Notes under the pieces: generated by a model
What the model was told of the DNA's origin: nothing
What the model saw: the letters and a program-made list of their open reading frames with translations, nothing else
The model's database searches: none
Made by a program: the position numbers and the translations under genes
Shown: in pieces, positions 16,605 to 25,583 of the stretch
How positions within the stretch are numbered: position 1 is the first letter of the stretch
Layout: each line of letters opens with the position of its first letter
Origin: an uncultured Schlesneria sp.
Lineage (GTDB): Bacteria; Planctomycetota; Planctomycetia; Planctomycetales; Planctomycetaceae
NCBI GenBank assembly: GCA_903899985.1
Contig: CAIULL010000110.1
Coordinates: forward strand, 1-54,121
DNA: 54,121 nucleotides
Direction of reading: 5' to 3'

Positions 16605-17447
16605 ATGAATTCTAAAATGCTGACGTTGATGTTAGCTGTGTTTTTGAATTGTGGTTGCGCGGGTCGTATGAACACAGACCTGTTACAGGCTCGAATCCGC
16701 GAACAATCGAGTCAGTTATCTGAATCTCAGCGTGAAATCGCGAAAACTCGATCGGAGTTAAAGCGGACGAAAGACGAGGCAGAACGATTGAAGTCAGAAC
16801 TGGCCCAAGCCGGCCATGAAAACGTTCCCTCAAATATGCCTCAGGTCCAAATCCACAAAATACGGATTTATTCTTTAGCGAGCGGTGGACTTAATAAAGA
16901 TAACGTGCCCGGTGACGATGCGGTCGTCGTTCAGTTTGTACCTGTCGATTCAGAAGACCAGCCTTTGAAAGTCCCAGGCAAAGTGGAAATCCGTTTACTT
17001 GATCCCCTGCTGCCGGTGTCCGATCGCGAACTTGGTCGATGGACGTTTTCGGTGGACGAGTGCCGCAGTCGCTGGACACGAGGAATCATGAGTTCCGGAT
17101 TTCAGTTCACTTTGCCGTTTGAAGAGATTCCCTTACACCCGGATCTTGTCGTCGATCTGAAATATCAGACACTCGAGGATCGACAATTTGAGACAAGTCA
17201 GGCCGTGAAGGTGGTGCTTCCACCCGGGAACCCCCGAATTCAAGTTAAGCGTCAGAGGCCACGACCGGTCCAAACAGTTGACGACTCAGAAGCGTTTCTA
17301 CCTCCGGTTGGGGACGGCCTGCAAACTGATAATCCGTCTGATGACAGCTGGGCCGAGGATGAAACTGACGAGCCGGCGTCAAAGCCGGGGCATACTGTGC
17401 TGCATTCGTCGAATTGGACGGATGCGACGATCCCCCTGTTGCGATGA
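16605..17447 (+). CDS. Putative lipoprotein with coiled coil
   Basis: 280 residues if started at ATG 16605, which places a short signal (MNSKMLTLMLAVFLNCGC) with its lipid-modifiable Cys at the end. ATG 16593 is also possible. A GGAGGT at 16538 would suit a still earlier start, but the N-terminus then loses signal character. Residues about 27-70 are a heptad-rich coiled coil (REQSSQLSESQREIAKTRSE, then LKRTKDEAERLKSELAQ). A beta-rich domain follows (IRIYSLASGGLNKDNVPGDD, FQFTLPFEEIPLHPDLVVD), then a Pro/Asp-rich tail. Probably a periplasm-facing envelope protein. Family not recognised. Confidence 0.75.
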   Translation: MNSKMLTLMLAVFLNCGCAGRMNTDLLQARIREQSSQLSESQREIAKTRSELKRTKDEAERLKSELAQAGHENVPSNMPQVQIHKIRIYSLASGGLNKDNVPGDDAVVVQFVPVDSEDQPLKVPGKVEIRLLDPLLPVSDRELGRWTFSVDECRSRWTRGIMSSGFQFTLPFEEIPLHPDLVVDLKYQTLEDRQFETSQAVKVVLPPGNPRIQVKRQRPRPVQTVDDSEAFLPPVGDGLQTDNPSDDSWAEDETDEPASKPGHTVLHSSNWTDATIPLLR

Positions 17448-17776
17448 GCCACCAAGACCGTATCAATCAGGTCAAATCTCATCGAATCATCGATCGTTGT
17501 CAGCAAAAATGGAGTCGTTGACGAATCGATCGAGTTTCAAGGTTCTTCGGTTCCACTCACTATTGTGGGACCGTCACCCCTGTTAAACGAGGCACGTTTT
17601 GCTAAACTTGCCCGCTTCGACGTGTTGGCGACAACCGCACGTTGACAAAACTTATCCTCCAATCGGTGCTGACTTTAGCGCCGGAAAACGCTTTGAAAGT
17701 CAAGGAAAGATCCACCGTCCTGCGGGGCGGCGTCTTTGTAATAATCCATCGCTCATTTGTTGAAGGGGCATTCTTC

Positions 17777-19918
17777 ATGTCTGCCGATATTTATGGTCCT
17801 TGTCCGTGTGGAAGCGGAAAGAAGTTCAAATTCTGTTGTCATCCCATTGCTGACGAGATGGAACGTATCGAGCGGCTGATTGACAGTAATCAGCCTCGCG
17901 TTGCATTGCAGCAATTAGAAGTTCTGGAAACGAAACGTCCGAACAACGCCTGGGTCGCAAACACTCGTGGAATGCTCTTGCTGGATTTGAACGAAAGCCC
18001 AGCCGCTCGCGATATCTTAAAACAGGCTCTTGAGACGCATCCAGACAACGAACTTTCAATTGTGCTCTACGCTGTAGCAATGCTTCATTCCGAGGGGCCG
18101 GTACAAGCGAAGCGAGCGATTCATCGTGCTTTTCAAAAGAGTGCTAAAAAGCTACCAGGTCTGGTCAGCGATCTGGCGACGACACTTGCTGCTGTGCATG
18201 CGCAGGCAGGACATATGATGGCCGTCCGCGAACATCTCGCTCTGGCACTCAGACTTGCTCCTGAGGAACGACGACAGGATCTGTTTGTTCAATTACTCGA
18301 GATTGACGGCGCCGACGAAATTGCTTACCCCATTCGTGGTTCACACCAGTTACCGAGTATTTCAGCTGCGGATGACCTTCAAAAGGAAATTCGTAAGGGT
18401 CAGAAGTACGCCGCTGTTGGTTGCTGGAGCATTGCCGCTGATGTTTTCCTGGCGCTGGCCAAAGATTCGCCGGAGAGAGCCGAGTACTGGCACGCGGCCG
18501 GACTTTGCCGCGCGTGGGATGGTGACGAAACGTCTGCAGCAGAATCGCTTCATCGAGCTGCTCATAACTATTCGGATCTCGGAATTGCCGTCGAATGCGA
18601 AACGCTCGCTCAAATCCTTGACGCGAAAACGACAACCGATGTGGTCGAAGAATGCGTTTATCGGGGGCAAGTCAGTTCGGTTTCACGACTGCTCACCGTA
18701 TTGGGTGGACAGCCCCGAATCGAACGAATTAAGGTCCCCGAAGAAGGGGAACCCGCGAATCGTCCGGTTGCCGCTTACACGATTTTAGATGTTGAACTCA
18801 ATCAAACCGACTTTGACCGGATTTCGCTCGAAAACGTTCCAAAAATGTTAGGCAAAGTTGTCGTTCACGATGCCGATCCGAAGACTAACAATCCTGCAAC
18901 CATCATGGTCGCAGGACGACGTGGGCCAAATCTTGAGAATGCAAAATCCATTTTGACTGCAGCAAGTGGCGAACTGATCGCATGGGATCAGGACGAAACG
19001 CAGCCACAAGTCGTCGGCGTGATTTCGAAAGAATCGCAGATGCTCGACCACAACTGGTATCTGCCTCACAAGATGCCGTTTGTGCGTCGTCGCGAACTTT
19101 TAAATCAATTTTGGCGAAAGGTCGCGAATGAAACCTGGCCGCAGTCTCCATTGAAGGTCTTGCAGGACAAAACTCCCGAGGAAGCGGCTAAAGTTCCCTC
19201 CCTCAAGGTCCCGCTTCTTGCGGCGGCGCATATCCTGGACGCTTCAGCACAACAGCGCGAGCGCGGGATTGGACTGACTGAACTCATCTCGCGGCTTGGA
19301 ATCGAGCCCCTTCCAAACCTGGAAATTTCCAGCGAGACAGGCTTGGGTGGTCTTTCGATCATGCAGCTGAATCGCTTGCCGATCGAACAGCTGAACGACC
19401 AGCAACTGGTGACTGTTGTGAACCGATCGATGTTAATTCGGCATGATGAGACGTTGTATAAAGTTCTAAAGCTGGCGATCGACCGGCCATCGATTGCCGA
19501 TCAGATTGATCGCGCACGAGTTCTACGCACTCTTGCGGGAATTGCGTCGGCAAAGGGACAGAGGGATGAGATGTTTGAATGGATTGATCGAGGCCGAAAA
19601 CTGCCTGTCCCCGAAGGGAAAACTCCCTTCCAAAACCAATGGGCGTGGGACATGGCAGAATTTGGAGCTAGGCTCGAAGATCCGTCAGATCCACAATTGA
19701 AGCCGCTACTGAATCGTTTTGTCACGTATTACGCGCCAAAAGTTCCTCAGATTCGGCAGCATATTGAACAAACGCTCGAGGCATTCGACATTCCTTCACC
19801 GTGGTCCTCCTTGGAAATCGTTACAGCGGATAGCATTCCCAACCTCGGTGGCGTTTGGAATCCTGCCGTTCCACAAAACGTTCCAGCAGCCGGTAAGATC
19901 TGGTTGCCCGGTCAGTAA
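17777..19918 (+). CDS. SEC-C motif protein with TPR-like helices
   Basis: 713 residues from ATG 17777, with GAAGGGG just upstream. The frame runs back to 17642, but this start gives the usual N-terminal SEC-C zinc motif CPCGSGKKFKFCCH directly after MSADIYG. A long alpha-helical region follows, with TPR-like pairs such as PRVALQQLEVLETKRPNNAW, DILKQALETHPDNELSI and YWHAAGLCRAWDGDE, and a C-terminal part without recognisable motifs. SEC-C motifs bind zinc and can contact SecB or ribosomes. The role here is unknown. The stop is 3 nt before ribD, so the two are almost certainly co-transcribed. Confidence 0.85.
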   Translation: MSADIYGPCPCGSGKKFKFCCHPIADEMERIERLIDSNQPRVALQQLEVLETKRPNNAWVANTRGMLLLDLNESPAARDILKQALETHPDNELSIVLYAVAMLHSEGPVQAKRAIHRAFQKSAKKLPGLVSDLATTLAAVHAQAGHMMAVREHLALALRLAPEERRQDLFVQLLEIDGADEIAYPIRGSHQLPSISAADDLQKEIRKGQKYAAVGCWSIAADVFLALAKDSPERAEYWHAAGLCRAWDGDETSAAESLHRAAHNYSDLGIAVECETLAQILDAKTTTDVVEECVYRGQVSSVSRLLTVLGGQPRIERIKVPEEGEPANRPVAAYTILDVELNQTDFDRISLENVPKMLGKVVVHDADPKTNNPATIMVAGRRGPNLENAKSILTAASGELIAWDQDETQPQVVGVISKESQMLDHNWYLPHKMPFVRRRELLNQFWRKVANETWPQSPLKVLQDKTPEEAAKVPSLKVPLLAAAHILDASAQQRERGIGLTELISRLGIEPLPNLEISSETGLGGLSIMQLNRLPIEQLNDQQLVTVVNRSMLIRHDETLYKVLKLAIDRPSIADQIDRARVLRTLAGIASAKGQRDEMFEWIDRGRKLPVPEGKTPFQNQWAWDMAEFGARLEDPSDPQLKPLLNRFVTYYAPKVPQIRQHIEQTLEAFDIPSPWSSLEIVTADSIPNLGGVWNPAVPQNVPAAGKIWLPGQ

Positions 19919-19921
19919 GCT

Positions 19922-21040
19922 ATGACTGACGCAAATCTTTTTGACGAATTGATGATGCGGCGAGCCTTTGAATTGGCGCGCCGCGGACTCGGGTTTGTTG
20001 AGCCGAATCCGGTCGTCGGAGCGATTGTTGTTGATTCATCGGGAACGGTCGTCGGGGAAGGTTGGCATCAGAAATATGGCGGCCCTCATGCCGAGGTTCA
20101 TGCACTTGCCCAATCGGGGGCAAAGGCGACCGGAGCGACGTTGTACGTCACTTTGGAACCGTGTTGTCACTTCGGCAAGACGCCCCCCTGTTCGCGTGCA
20201 ATCATCGCTGCGGGAATTCATCGAGTCGTCATCGGAATTCGCGATCCCAACCCCCGTGTCGATGGGGGTGGAATCGAAGAACTTCGAAACGCTGGAATTG
20301 CCGTAGAAATTGGCCTGTTGGAGCATGACGCGAAAAGATTGGTCGCTCCATTTGTCAATCTCATCACGCAGCGCCGGCCTTGGTTTCACGGGAAATGGGC
20401 GATGACCCTGGACGGAAAGATCGCAACTCGTTCGGGCCATTCGAAATGGATCACGAATGAAGCGTCTCGCGCCGTGGTACATCAACTCAGAGGCCGGATG
20501 GATGCAATTCTTGTGGGTATTGGAACGGCTATCGCCGATGACCCTGCTTTGACCGCGCGTCCCGCAGGACCTCGAATTGCGACCCGAATCGTGGTTGATT
20601 CCCTCGCGCGGCTTCCCATCGAATCGCAGCTCGTCCAGACGGTTTCGGAGGCACCCGTTCTCGTTTTTACGACTGAAGCCGCTCCTGTCGATCGATGTTT
20701 ACGACTTCGAAACGCGGGTGTCGAAGTTCTCACCATCGATTCTGATTGCGATCGAAAGCCTGATCTTAATCGTGTCGCTCAGGAACTGGGGTGTCGACGT
20801 TTTACCAATGTACTCGTCGAAGGCGGCGGACAAATGCTTGGCGCTTTTTTTGACAAATCTCTGATTGACGAAGTCCATACATTTATTGCGCCAATACTGA
20901 TTGGTGGTTTCGACGCACCCAGTCCACTTGCCGGGCTTGGTCTTGAGTTGATGGCGGATTGTTCGCGAATTGATCAACCTGTTGTAGAGATGCTCGACGG
21001 AGATCTCTACATACATGGCCCGCTGAGACGAGCCCGTTGA
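19922..21040 (+). CDS. ribD: Riboflavin biosynthesis bifunctional deaminase/reductase RibD
   Basis: 372 residues, standard for RibD. The N-terminal cytidine-deaminase-like domain has the zinc site HAE at 56-58 with PCC near 80-82 and the second Cys at 90 (PCCHFGKTPPC). The C-terminal reductase domain has KWAMTLDGKIATRSGHSKWI, VGIGTAIADDPALT and LVEGGGQMLGAFF. It deaminates the pyrimidine intermediate made from GTP and then reduces its ribosyl group with NADPH in riboflavin synthesis. No FMN riboswitch is possible directly upstream because the SEC-C gene abuts it. Other rib genes are not in the window. Confidence 0.96.
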   Translation: MTDANLFDELMMRRAFELARRGLGFVEPNPVVGAIVVDSSGTVVGEGWHQKYGGPHAEVHALAQSGAKATGATLYVTLEPCCHFGKTPPCSRAIIAAGIHRVVIGIRDPNPRVDGGGIEELRNAGIAVEIGLLEHDAKRLVAPFVNLITQRRPWFHGKWAMTLDGKIATRSGHSKWITNEASRAVVHQLRGRMDAILVGIGTAIADDPALTARPAGPRIATRIVVDSLARLPIESQLVQTVSEAPVLVFTTEAAPVDRCLRLRNAGVEVLTIDSDCDRKPDLNRVAQELGCRRFTNVLVEGGGQMLGAFFDKSLIDEVHTFIAPILIGGFDAPSPLAGLGLELMADCSRIDQPVVEMLDGDLYIHGPLRRAR

Positions 21041-21050
21041 CAAAAACGAA

Positions 21051-21082
21051 ACCGGAGGCGGCTTTTCGAAACCACCTCCGGT
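21051..21082. terminator. Hairpin terminator between ribD and the YTV-like gene
   Basis: ACCGGAGGCGG (21051-21061) pairs with CCACCTCCGGT (21072-21082) with one mismatch and a 10-nt loop. On the minus strand it is followed by TTCGTTTTTG, giving a good intrinsic terminator for the leftward gene. It can also stop ribD transcripts. Confidence 0.8.
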
Positions 21083-21114
21083 CGTTTAGTCATCGACGAC
21101 AGAGAAGCTGTCAA

Positions 21115-22479
21115 TTAGTGGCCACATTGACCTGGAACACCAATCGCACCGCATTGGCAGGGATCAGAAGAACACGCGGTCTGGACAGGAACTCTACGGC
21201 AAACTTTACGAGGAACACAAACGACTTCCGATTCGACAATTTGTCGAGGCACACATCTGGTCTTACAGACCATCTTCGTCTCACAAACTTGACGGCAGGT
21301 CGTGTAAGGAACTTTGCGGGTCCGTACTTCCTGGGTCATGGTGCACGTGACGTAAGGAACCTTCTTGGTGATCGTTTCGCAGGTCCACGAGCAGGTCGTG
21401 TAAGGAACCTTCTTGGTGATCGTTTCGCAGGTCCACGAGCAGGTCGTGTAAGGAACCTTCTTAGTGATCGTTTCGCAGGTCCACGAGCAGGTCGTGTAAG
21501 GAACTTGCTTGGTAACCGTGTGTCGTTCGTAACGAACGCATGTGTAAGGAACTTGTTTCACAACCGTCTCAGGAATCTTCCGGCAAACGGTGTAGGGTTG
21601 CTGACAATGACGAACTTCCTGTTCCATTCGGGTGCAGGTGACTTGTCGTGTTTCGGTGCGAGGAACCCAGCGTCTGCAGGTCACTGTTCGACATGTTTGT
21701 TCACATGCGGTGTGGCAGCAACCATGTTTGTATTCGCAAGAATTACTCAGAGGATTCCAACCCCAAGTTCCAGGATCGCTAATGGTCTTTTTGACGATCG
21801 GACCAGGAACTTGCTTTGTTTCCGTCACCCAGTCACCGGTACATACCGTAATTTCTTTTGTTTCGCAGACAGGCTTTGAAACCGTGTAGCAGACGTCCCG
21901 GTACAATGTTTGAGTCTCAGTACGATAGGTTGTGCAGCAAACGTCACGATATTTCGTTTCACAAACTGGTTTGCAGACGGTGCAGCAGACGTCTCGATAG
22001 CATGTCTGAAAGTTGGGCTTGCGGATCGTGCAACAGACGTCTCGATAACATGTCTGATAACATGGCTTTCGAACCGTACAGCAAACGTCTTTGTAACAGG
22101 TTTGGAAGCATGGCTTCTTGATCGTGCAACTCACGTCGCGATAGCACGTTTGGTACACGGGTTTGCAAACGGTGTAACACTCGTCGCGATAGCACGTTTC
22201 GTGAACGTTTCGCGTGCAGGTAACCGGATATTGTTCCGTGACCTGGTCGTAAACGGTCCGGCAGCGATTTACTACCTTTTGTTCATAGACCGTCTCACGG
22301 ACCTTTTTATAGCGGGTTCCGCAGCAACTCTTGGCTGCGCAGTAATCCCCGAAGGGCGCTACGGCCTCTGAGGAACAACACTTGTAGCTGGCCGCCCCGC
22401 AATACGAGGCCTCGACTCGTGCGTCGGAGGCAAGCGCCAGCATGCTCGCTACGACGATCCAGAATGCGTGTCTCATCAA
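21115..22479 (-). CDS. Secreted Cys-rich YTV-type tandem repeat protein
   Basis: 454 residues. A signal peptide (MMRHAFWIVVASMLALA) precedes a chain with very regular cysteines. The first half repeats units like CYRDVCCTVRKPCYQT about nine times. The second half repeats units like KKVPYTTCSWTCETIT, VKQVPYTCVRYERHTVT and RKVPYTTCRQVCETK. The VPYT/YxxC signature fits the YTV family described from Rhodopirellula, which is thought to be exported and possibly part of the proteinaceous cell wall. Each repeat carries Cys residues suited to disulfide cross-linking. Three exact 48-bp tandem units in the gene point to recent repeat expansion. Confidence 0.85.
   Translation of the reverse strand: MMRHAFWIVVASMLALASDARVEASYCGAASYKCCSSEAVAPFGDYCAAKSCCGTRYKKVRETVYEQKVVNRCRTVYDQVTEQYPVTCTRNVHETCYRDECYTVCKPVYQTCYRDVSCTIKKPCFQTCYKDVCCTVRKPCYQTCYRDVCCTIRKPNFQTCYRDVCCTVCKPVCETKYRDVCCTTYRTETQTLYRDVCYTVSKPVCETKEITVCTGDWVTETKQVPGPIVKKTISDPGTWGWNPLSNSCEYKHGCCHTACEQTCRTVTCRRWVPRTETRQVTCTRMEQEVRHCQQPYTVCRKIPETVVKQVPYTCVRYERHTVTKQVPYTTCSWTCETITKKVPYTTCSWTCETITKKVPYTTCSWTCETITKKVPYVTCTMTQEVRTRKVPYTTCRQVCETKMVCKTRCVPRQIVESEVVCVPRKVCRRVPVQTACSSDPCQCGAIGVPGQCGH
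21352..21495 (-). repeat. Three 48-bp tandem repeats inside the YTV-like gene
   Basis: Units start at 21352, 21400 and 21448, each beginning GTAAGGAAC on the plus strand. They are identical apart from one base in the third unit and near the borders. Each encodes the 16-residue segment ending VPYTTCSWTCETIT. Confidence 0.9.
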
Positions 22480-23016
22480 TCGGTCCCTTAATCCCTGTCA
22501 GAACGGCATATCAAAGTGGTCGGTCACGATGGGTGTCTGTGCGGGTCCGCAACGGCGAAATTCCGTTATCATTTTGAATCGACCGTCAAGGTCCGCCAAC
22601 TTGAGCCAAAGCGCGTAGATTCACGCGCTGCGTTCCATCGCAATGACACCATCCGTGGCTCTCCAGAGCCTTGATCCGCTCAGGTCACCCCAACCTTTCG
22701 TCAAGATCGGCAATATTTGCCACCACTCCGCAAGGCAAATGCACCACACGCGGGTAGAATCGTCCAACATGGTGTGATGACTCTGATTCATTCGGTTCAG
22801 GCAGTCGAACTGGAATAATTGATATAGATTGACGGAATGGAGTTGGATTCCAACAAAATTATCCCATTTTTTCGGAGTCGAAATCAGCGCGTCGAGCTTC
22901 GCGATGAGATCGGGGCTGGCCTGGTGAGACTGTCAATGTTTATTTATAGAGTTGCTAGTTAACCCCGTCGACGATGATTGTTCTTCGACCTGACCGCGAT
23001 TTATATGGTCATTGAA
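22480..23016. other. Intergenic region with a possible gene relic
   Basis: 537 bp upstream of the YTV-like gene. On the minus strand a frame is open from 22932 to a stop at 22621 and reads like protein (SPDLIAKLDALISTPKKW, then LHSVNLYQLFQFDCLNRMNQ), but it has no start codon before ATG 22791, which leaves only 56 residues. It may be the tail of a truncated gene. A small palindrome GGCTCTCCAGAGCC sits at 22657-22670. The promoter of the YTV-like gene should lie close to 22480. Confidence 0.4.
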
Positions 23017-23754
23017 TCAGTCTTTCCGTCGAGTACATTCCCAAATCAGGATTGCAGCGGTTGCAGAGACATTTAACGACTCGACGCGACCGACGCCTTT
23101 TAAAGTGATCAGCTGTTCGCAAGCGGATGCGACTTCGGGCGAGAGTCCTTGCTCTTCATTACCCAGCACAATTGCACACGGTCGGCCTGTCACTTGAATC
23201 AGATCAGGTCCGCCGCCGCGCGTTGCCGCGCCGACGACGTAATAGAACGGCCGGATCGCTCGCACAAAGCCGGCAAGATGATCAACACATAAAACTTCGA
23301 CATGATCAAGCCCACCTTCGGCCACTCGATAAGTCGCTTCGGTAGGAAACGCGGCTTGCGGGTGATCCGGAACAATAAGCTTCGAAACTCCAAAGAAAGC
23401 TGCAGACCGAATAATCGCTCCCAGATTATGAACGTTGCTGATTCGATCCAGCAGTAAAAGTGTTTCTCCCTGGGACGACCAGCGACGGATCTCATCCAGC
23501 GTCGGAACACGAATTTCGGGTGGTTCCACCACAACCACAATCCCACCATGATGGATTGAGCCTGAAATCCGCTCCAGTTCATCCGATTCGACACATCGAT
23601 AGACAAGCCGTTCCTGAGCCATCCATCGGCATAAATCGCCGACATGGACCGCCGTGGCACGATTGAAAAACAGGCGTTTTACCGAATTTGAATCCACTTC
23701 GAATCGTGAGCGAACAGCCTTCAATCCACAAATTACCAATTCTTTCGACCGCAT
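23017..23754 (-). CDS. TrmH/SpoU family RNA 2'-O-methyltransferase
   Basis: 245 residues with all three SPOUT motifs: NVHNLGAIIRSAAFFG (motif 1 with the catalytic-type Asn and Arg), AIVLGNEEQGL (motif 2) and VESLNVSATAAILIWE (motif 3). The N-terminal ~80 residues form the substrate-binding domain seen in TrmH/RlmB-type enzymes, so it probably methylates a ribose in 23S rRNA or tRNA using S-adenosylmethionine. The trefoil knot region spans about 95-235. Which RNA it modifies cannot be told from sequence. It stands alone. Confidence 0.92.
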   Translation of the reverse strand: MRSKELVICGLKAVRSRFEVDSNSVKRLFFNRATAVHVGDLCRWMAQERLVYRCVESDELERISGSIHHGGIVVVVEPPEIRVPTLDEIRRWSSQGETLLLLDRISNVHNLGAIIRSAAFFGVSKLIVPDHPQAAFPTEATYRVAEGGLDHVEVLCVDHLAGFVRAIRPFYYVVGAATRGGGPDLIQVTGRPCAIVLGNEEQGLSPEVASACEQLITLKGVGRVESLNVSATAAILIWECTRRKD

Positions 23755-24048
23755 GACGCAAACTTTCTGGCCTGTTGATTAACGCAAATGGTGAAGACTC
23801 ATTGCTCGATTGTGGTCGATTCACGTCACCTTTTACCAGCGGTGAGACTGTCACAGCAATTTCCGTATGACTTCGGAAAGGGGAATTTCGGCCTCCGACC
23901 GATCGGAAAGGCGCTCGCATGCAAAATCGCTATGAAGCGCAACATCACCGCATTGCTGCCGTTTCGCTAGTTACGGTATGCCGAACGTATGACGTTGGCT
24001 CTGTAAACCTATTTTAATTGATTGTAAGGCAAAAGTCGTTATTTCACT

Positions 24049-24237
24049 TCATCTTACAGGCCCTTCGGAAATCCCCGCGACGAACTGGCACACGGTCTGC
24101 ATTTCGTTCAACTCAACCACAACGGCGCGATCCGCACGACGTGGTGTGAAAGATGAACGCGTTAGCACAACGTTAATGAAACCGGTTTCTAAAAGCAGCT
24201 GAATGTCGTCGATGGCAAATTCTGTACTTGGGAACAA
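24049..24237 (-). CDS. Small hypothetical protein, 62 aa
   Basis: Leftward frame FAIDDIQLLLETGFINVVL... then RADRAVVVELNEMQTVCQF, ending ISEGPVR. It has good amino-acid and codon character and a helix-strand pattern, but only a TTG start at 24237 and no clear ribosome-binding site. Family not recognised. It is divergent from the WD40 gene. If the latter starts at 24267 there is no overlap. Confidence 0.45.
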   Translation of the reverse strand: MFPSTEFAIDDIQLLLETGFINVVLTRSSFTPRRADRAVVVELNEMQTVCQFVAGISEGPVR

Positions 24238-24266
24238 AGTGGATTAACGGCATTAGGGAGATTTCA

Positions 24267-25358
24267 GTGTTACGATCTCAGAAACTATTGGAACGAAGAA
24301 CAAATCAGTTCCATCGAGCGGGTTTGCTTTATCTCGGAGCTTTGCGAGAGGTGTTTGTCATCACCTTAGCTGTGGGACTTGTGACGACGTCCCTGTGGCA
24401 CGCCAACTCGCTGTTGAATATGCATTTATCGGCACAGACCTCCGACACTGTAAATGCGGATGTCATGCCAGTCATGAATCTCGCTGTCGATCAAACGCAC
24501 TTGACTCTGTTTACTCATGCAATGACGGGAAAGCTGAGTCAAATCTCGCTTGAGACTGGCACCTTGTATTCCAAACCCGTTCCCAAGGATCTCGTCTCGG
24601 TCGCTATGTCGTCTCATGCTTCCACGATCGCCATGCTGGAGGAATGGGCCGAAGAGGGGCGAGTGCATCATCGGGTTGATGTCATCAGAGAAGATCAAGT
24701 CGTCGTTTCCGAAGAACTGAATTTGGAACCGTTTACAGATGCGAGCATCTACATCTCGCGCGACGGCAACATCGTCATGAGTTTCAGTAGTCAAGGAGAG
24801 GGGATTGGTTGGGATTTGACAAAGTCAGAGCCACGTCGCTGGACCATTAACGTCGGTTCCGTCAGTCATATGAACGGCCTCAGCCCTGATGGCCAGAAGC
24901 TCTTCGTTGCATCGAAAAATGGATCGCCCTTTATCTGTGATGCGCAATCAGGGGAGGCAAGAATTCCGCTTGTTGAACTTACGCGAAGTTGTCAGTGTGT
25001 CACCTGGTCGGCAGACGGGACACGACTTTCGGTCGGAGATATGAGTGGCGGTGTTCATGTATTCGATTCCTCGACGGGTCATCGGATCTGGAACGAAAAG
25101 ATCCATTTGGAATTTGCAAGGTCCGTGGCATTCTCGAATGACAGCGAAATGCTCGCCGTCGGTGGATTTGACGAAACGATTCGTATTTGGAATCTCTCAA
25201 AAACGGATCAGGAGCCAATCCGGCTGAAAGGTCAACGCGGCGTGATCAGAAGTCTGGTATTCACTGATTCCAACGACAAGCTGATTTCCGGCAGTTTTAA
25301 TGGCACCATCTTCGAATGGTCGCTCGCAAATCAGACCTGCATTCGAAAATTCCAATAA
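24267..25358 (+). CDS. Membrane-anchored WD40 repeat protein
   Basis: 363 residues from GTG 24267, chosen because AGGGAG at 24255-24260 sits 6 nt upstream. A TTG at 24228 is the longer alternative. One membrane helix (about 25-48, LREVFVITLAVGLVTTSLW) is followed by a beta-propeller with clear WD40 blades near the C-terminus: ARSVAFSNDSEMLAVGGFD, ETIRIWNLSK, IRSLVFTDSNDKLISGSFN and GTIFEWSL, with weaker blades before. The propeller would face the periplasm and serve as an interaction scaffold. The partner is unknown. Confidence 0.85.
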   Translation: MLRSQKLLERRTNQFHRAGLLYLGALREVFVITLAVGLVTTSLWHANSLLNMHLSAQTSDTVNADVMPVMNLAVDQTHLTLFTHAMTGKLSQISLETGTLYSKPVPKDLVSVAMSSHASTIAMLEEWAEEGRVHHRVDVIREDQVVVSEELNLEPFTDASIYISRDGNIVMSFSSQGEGIGWDLTKSEPRRWTINVGSVSHMNGLSPDGQKLFVASKNGSPFICDAQSGEARIPLVELTRSCQCVTWSADGTRLSVGDMSGGVHVFDSSTGHRIWNEKIHLEFARSVAFSNDSEMLAVGGFDETIRIWNLSKTDQEPIRLKGQRGVIRSLVFTDSNDKLISGSFNGTIFEWSLANQTCIRKFQ

Positions 25359-25583
25359 CGAGGTCCCGTGAACGAGAATTCAGCCCGACGAAAAATCCAC
25401 CGCTTTCCGAGTTCGTTCTGCGAGAATCTCTCACTCGAGACTTCAATGTCGCTCCAAATTATTGTCCGATAGATCGAATTTACTGGTTTACAATTGCGAA
25501 TTCCGATACGATACTGTTCGTGAATCCTGCCGAGTTTTGTGCGGTAAGCACTCCCACCAGAATTTGCTCCGTCCGACAAACCT

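Noticed and set aside
19700-19922. FMN riboswitch before ribD
   Set aside because: The upstream sequence is coding for the SEC-C protein to within 3 nt of the ribD start.
21037-21879. Plus-strand frame with repeats of the type RNLLGDRFAGPRAGRV
   Set aside because: It is the antisense translation of the tandem YTV-type repeats. The minus-strand product has a signal peptide and conserved Cys spacing.
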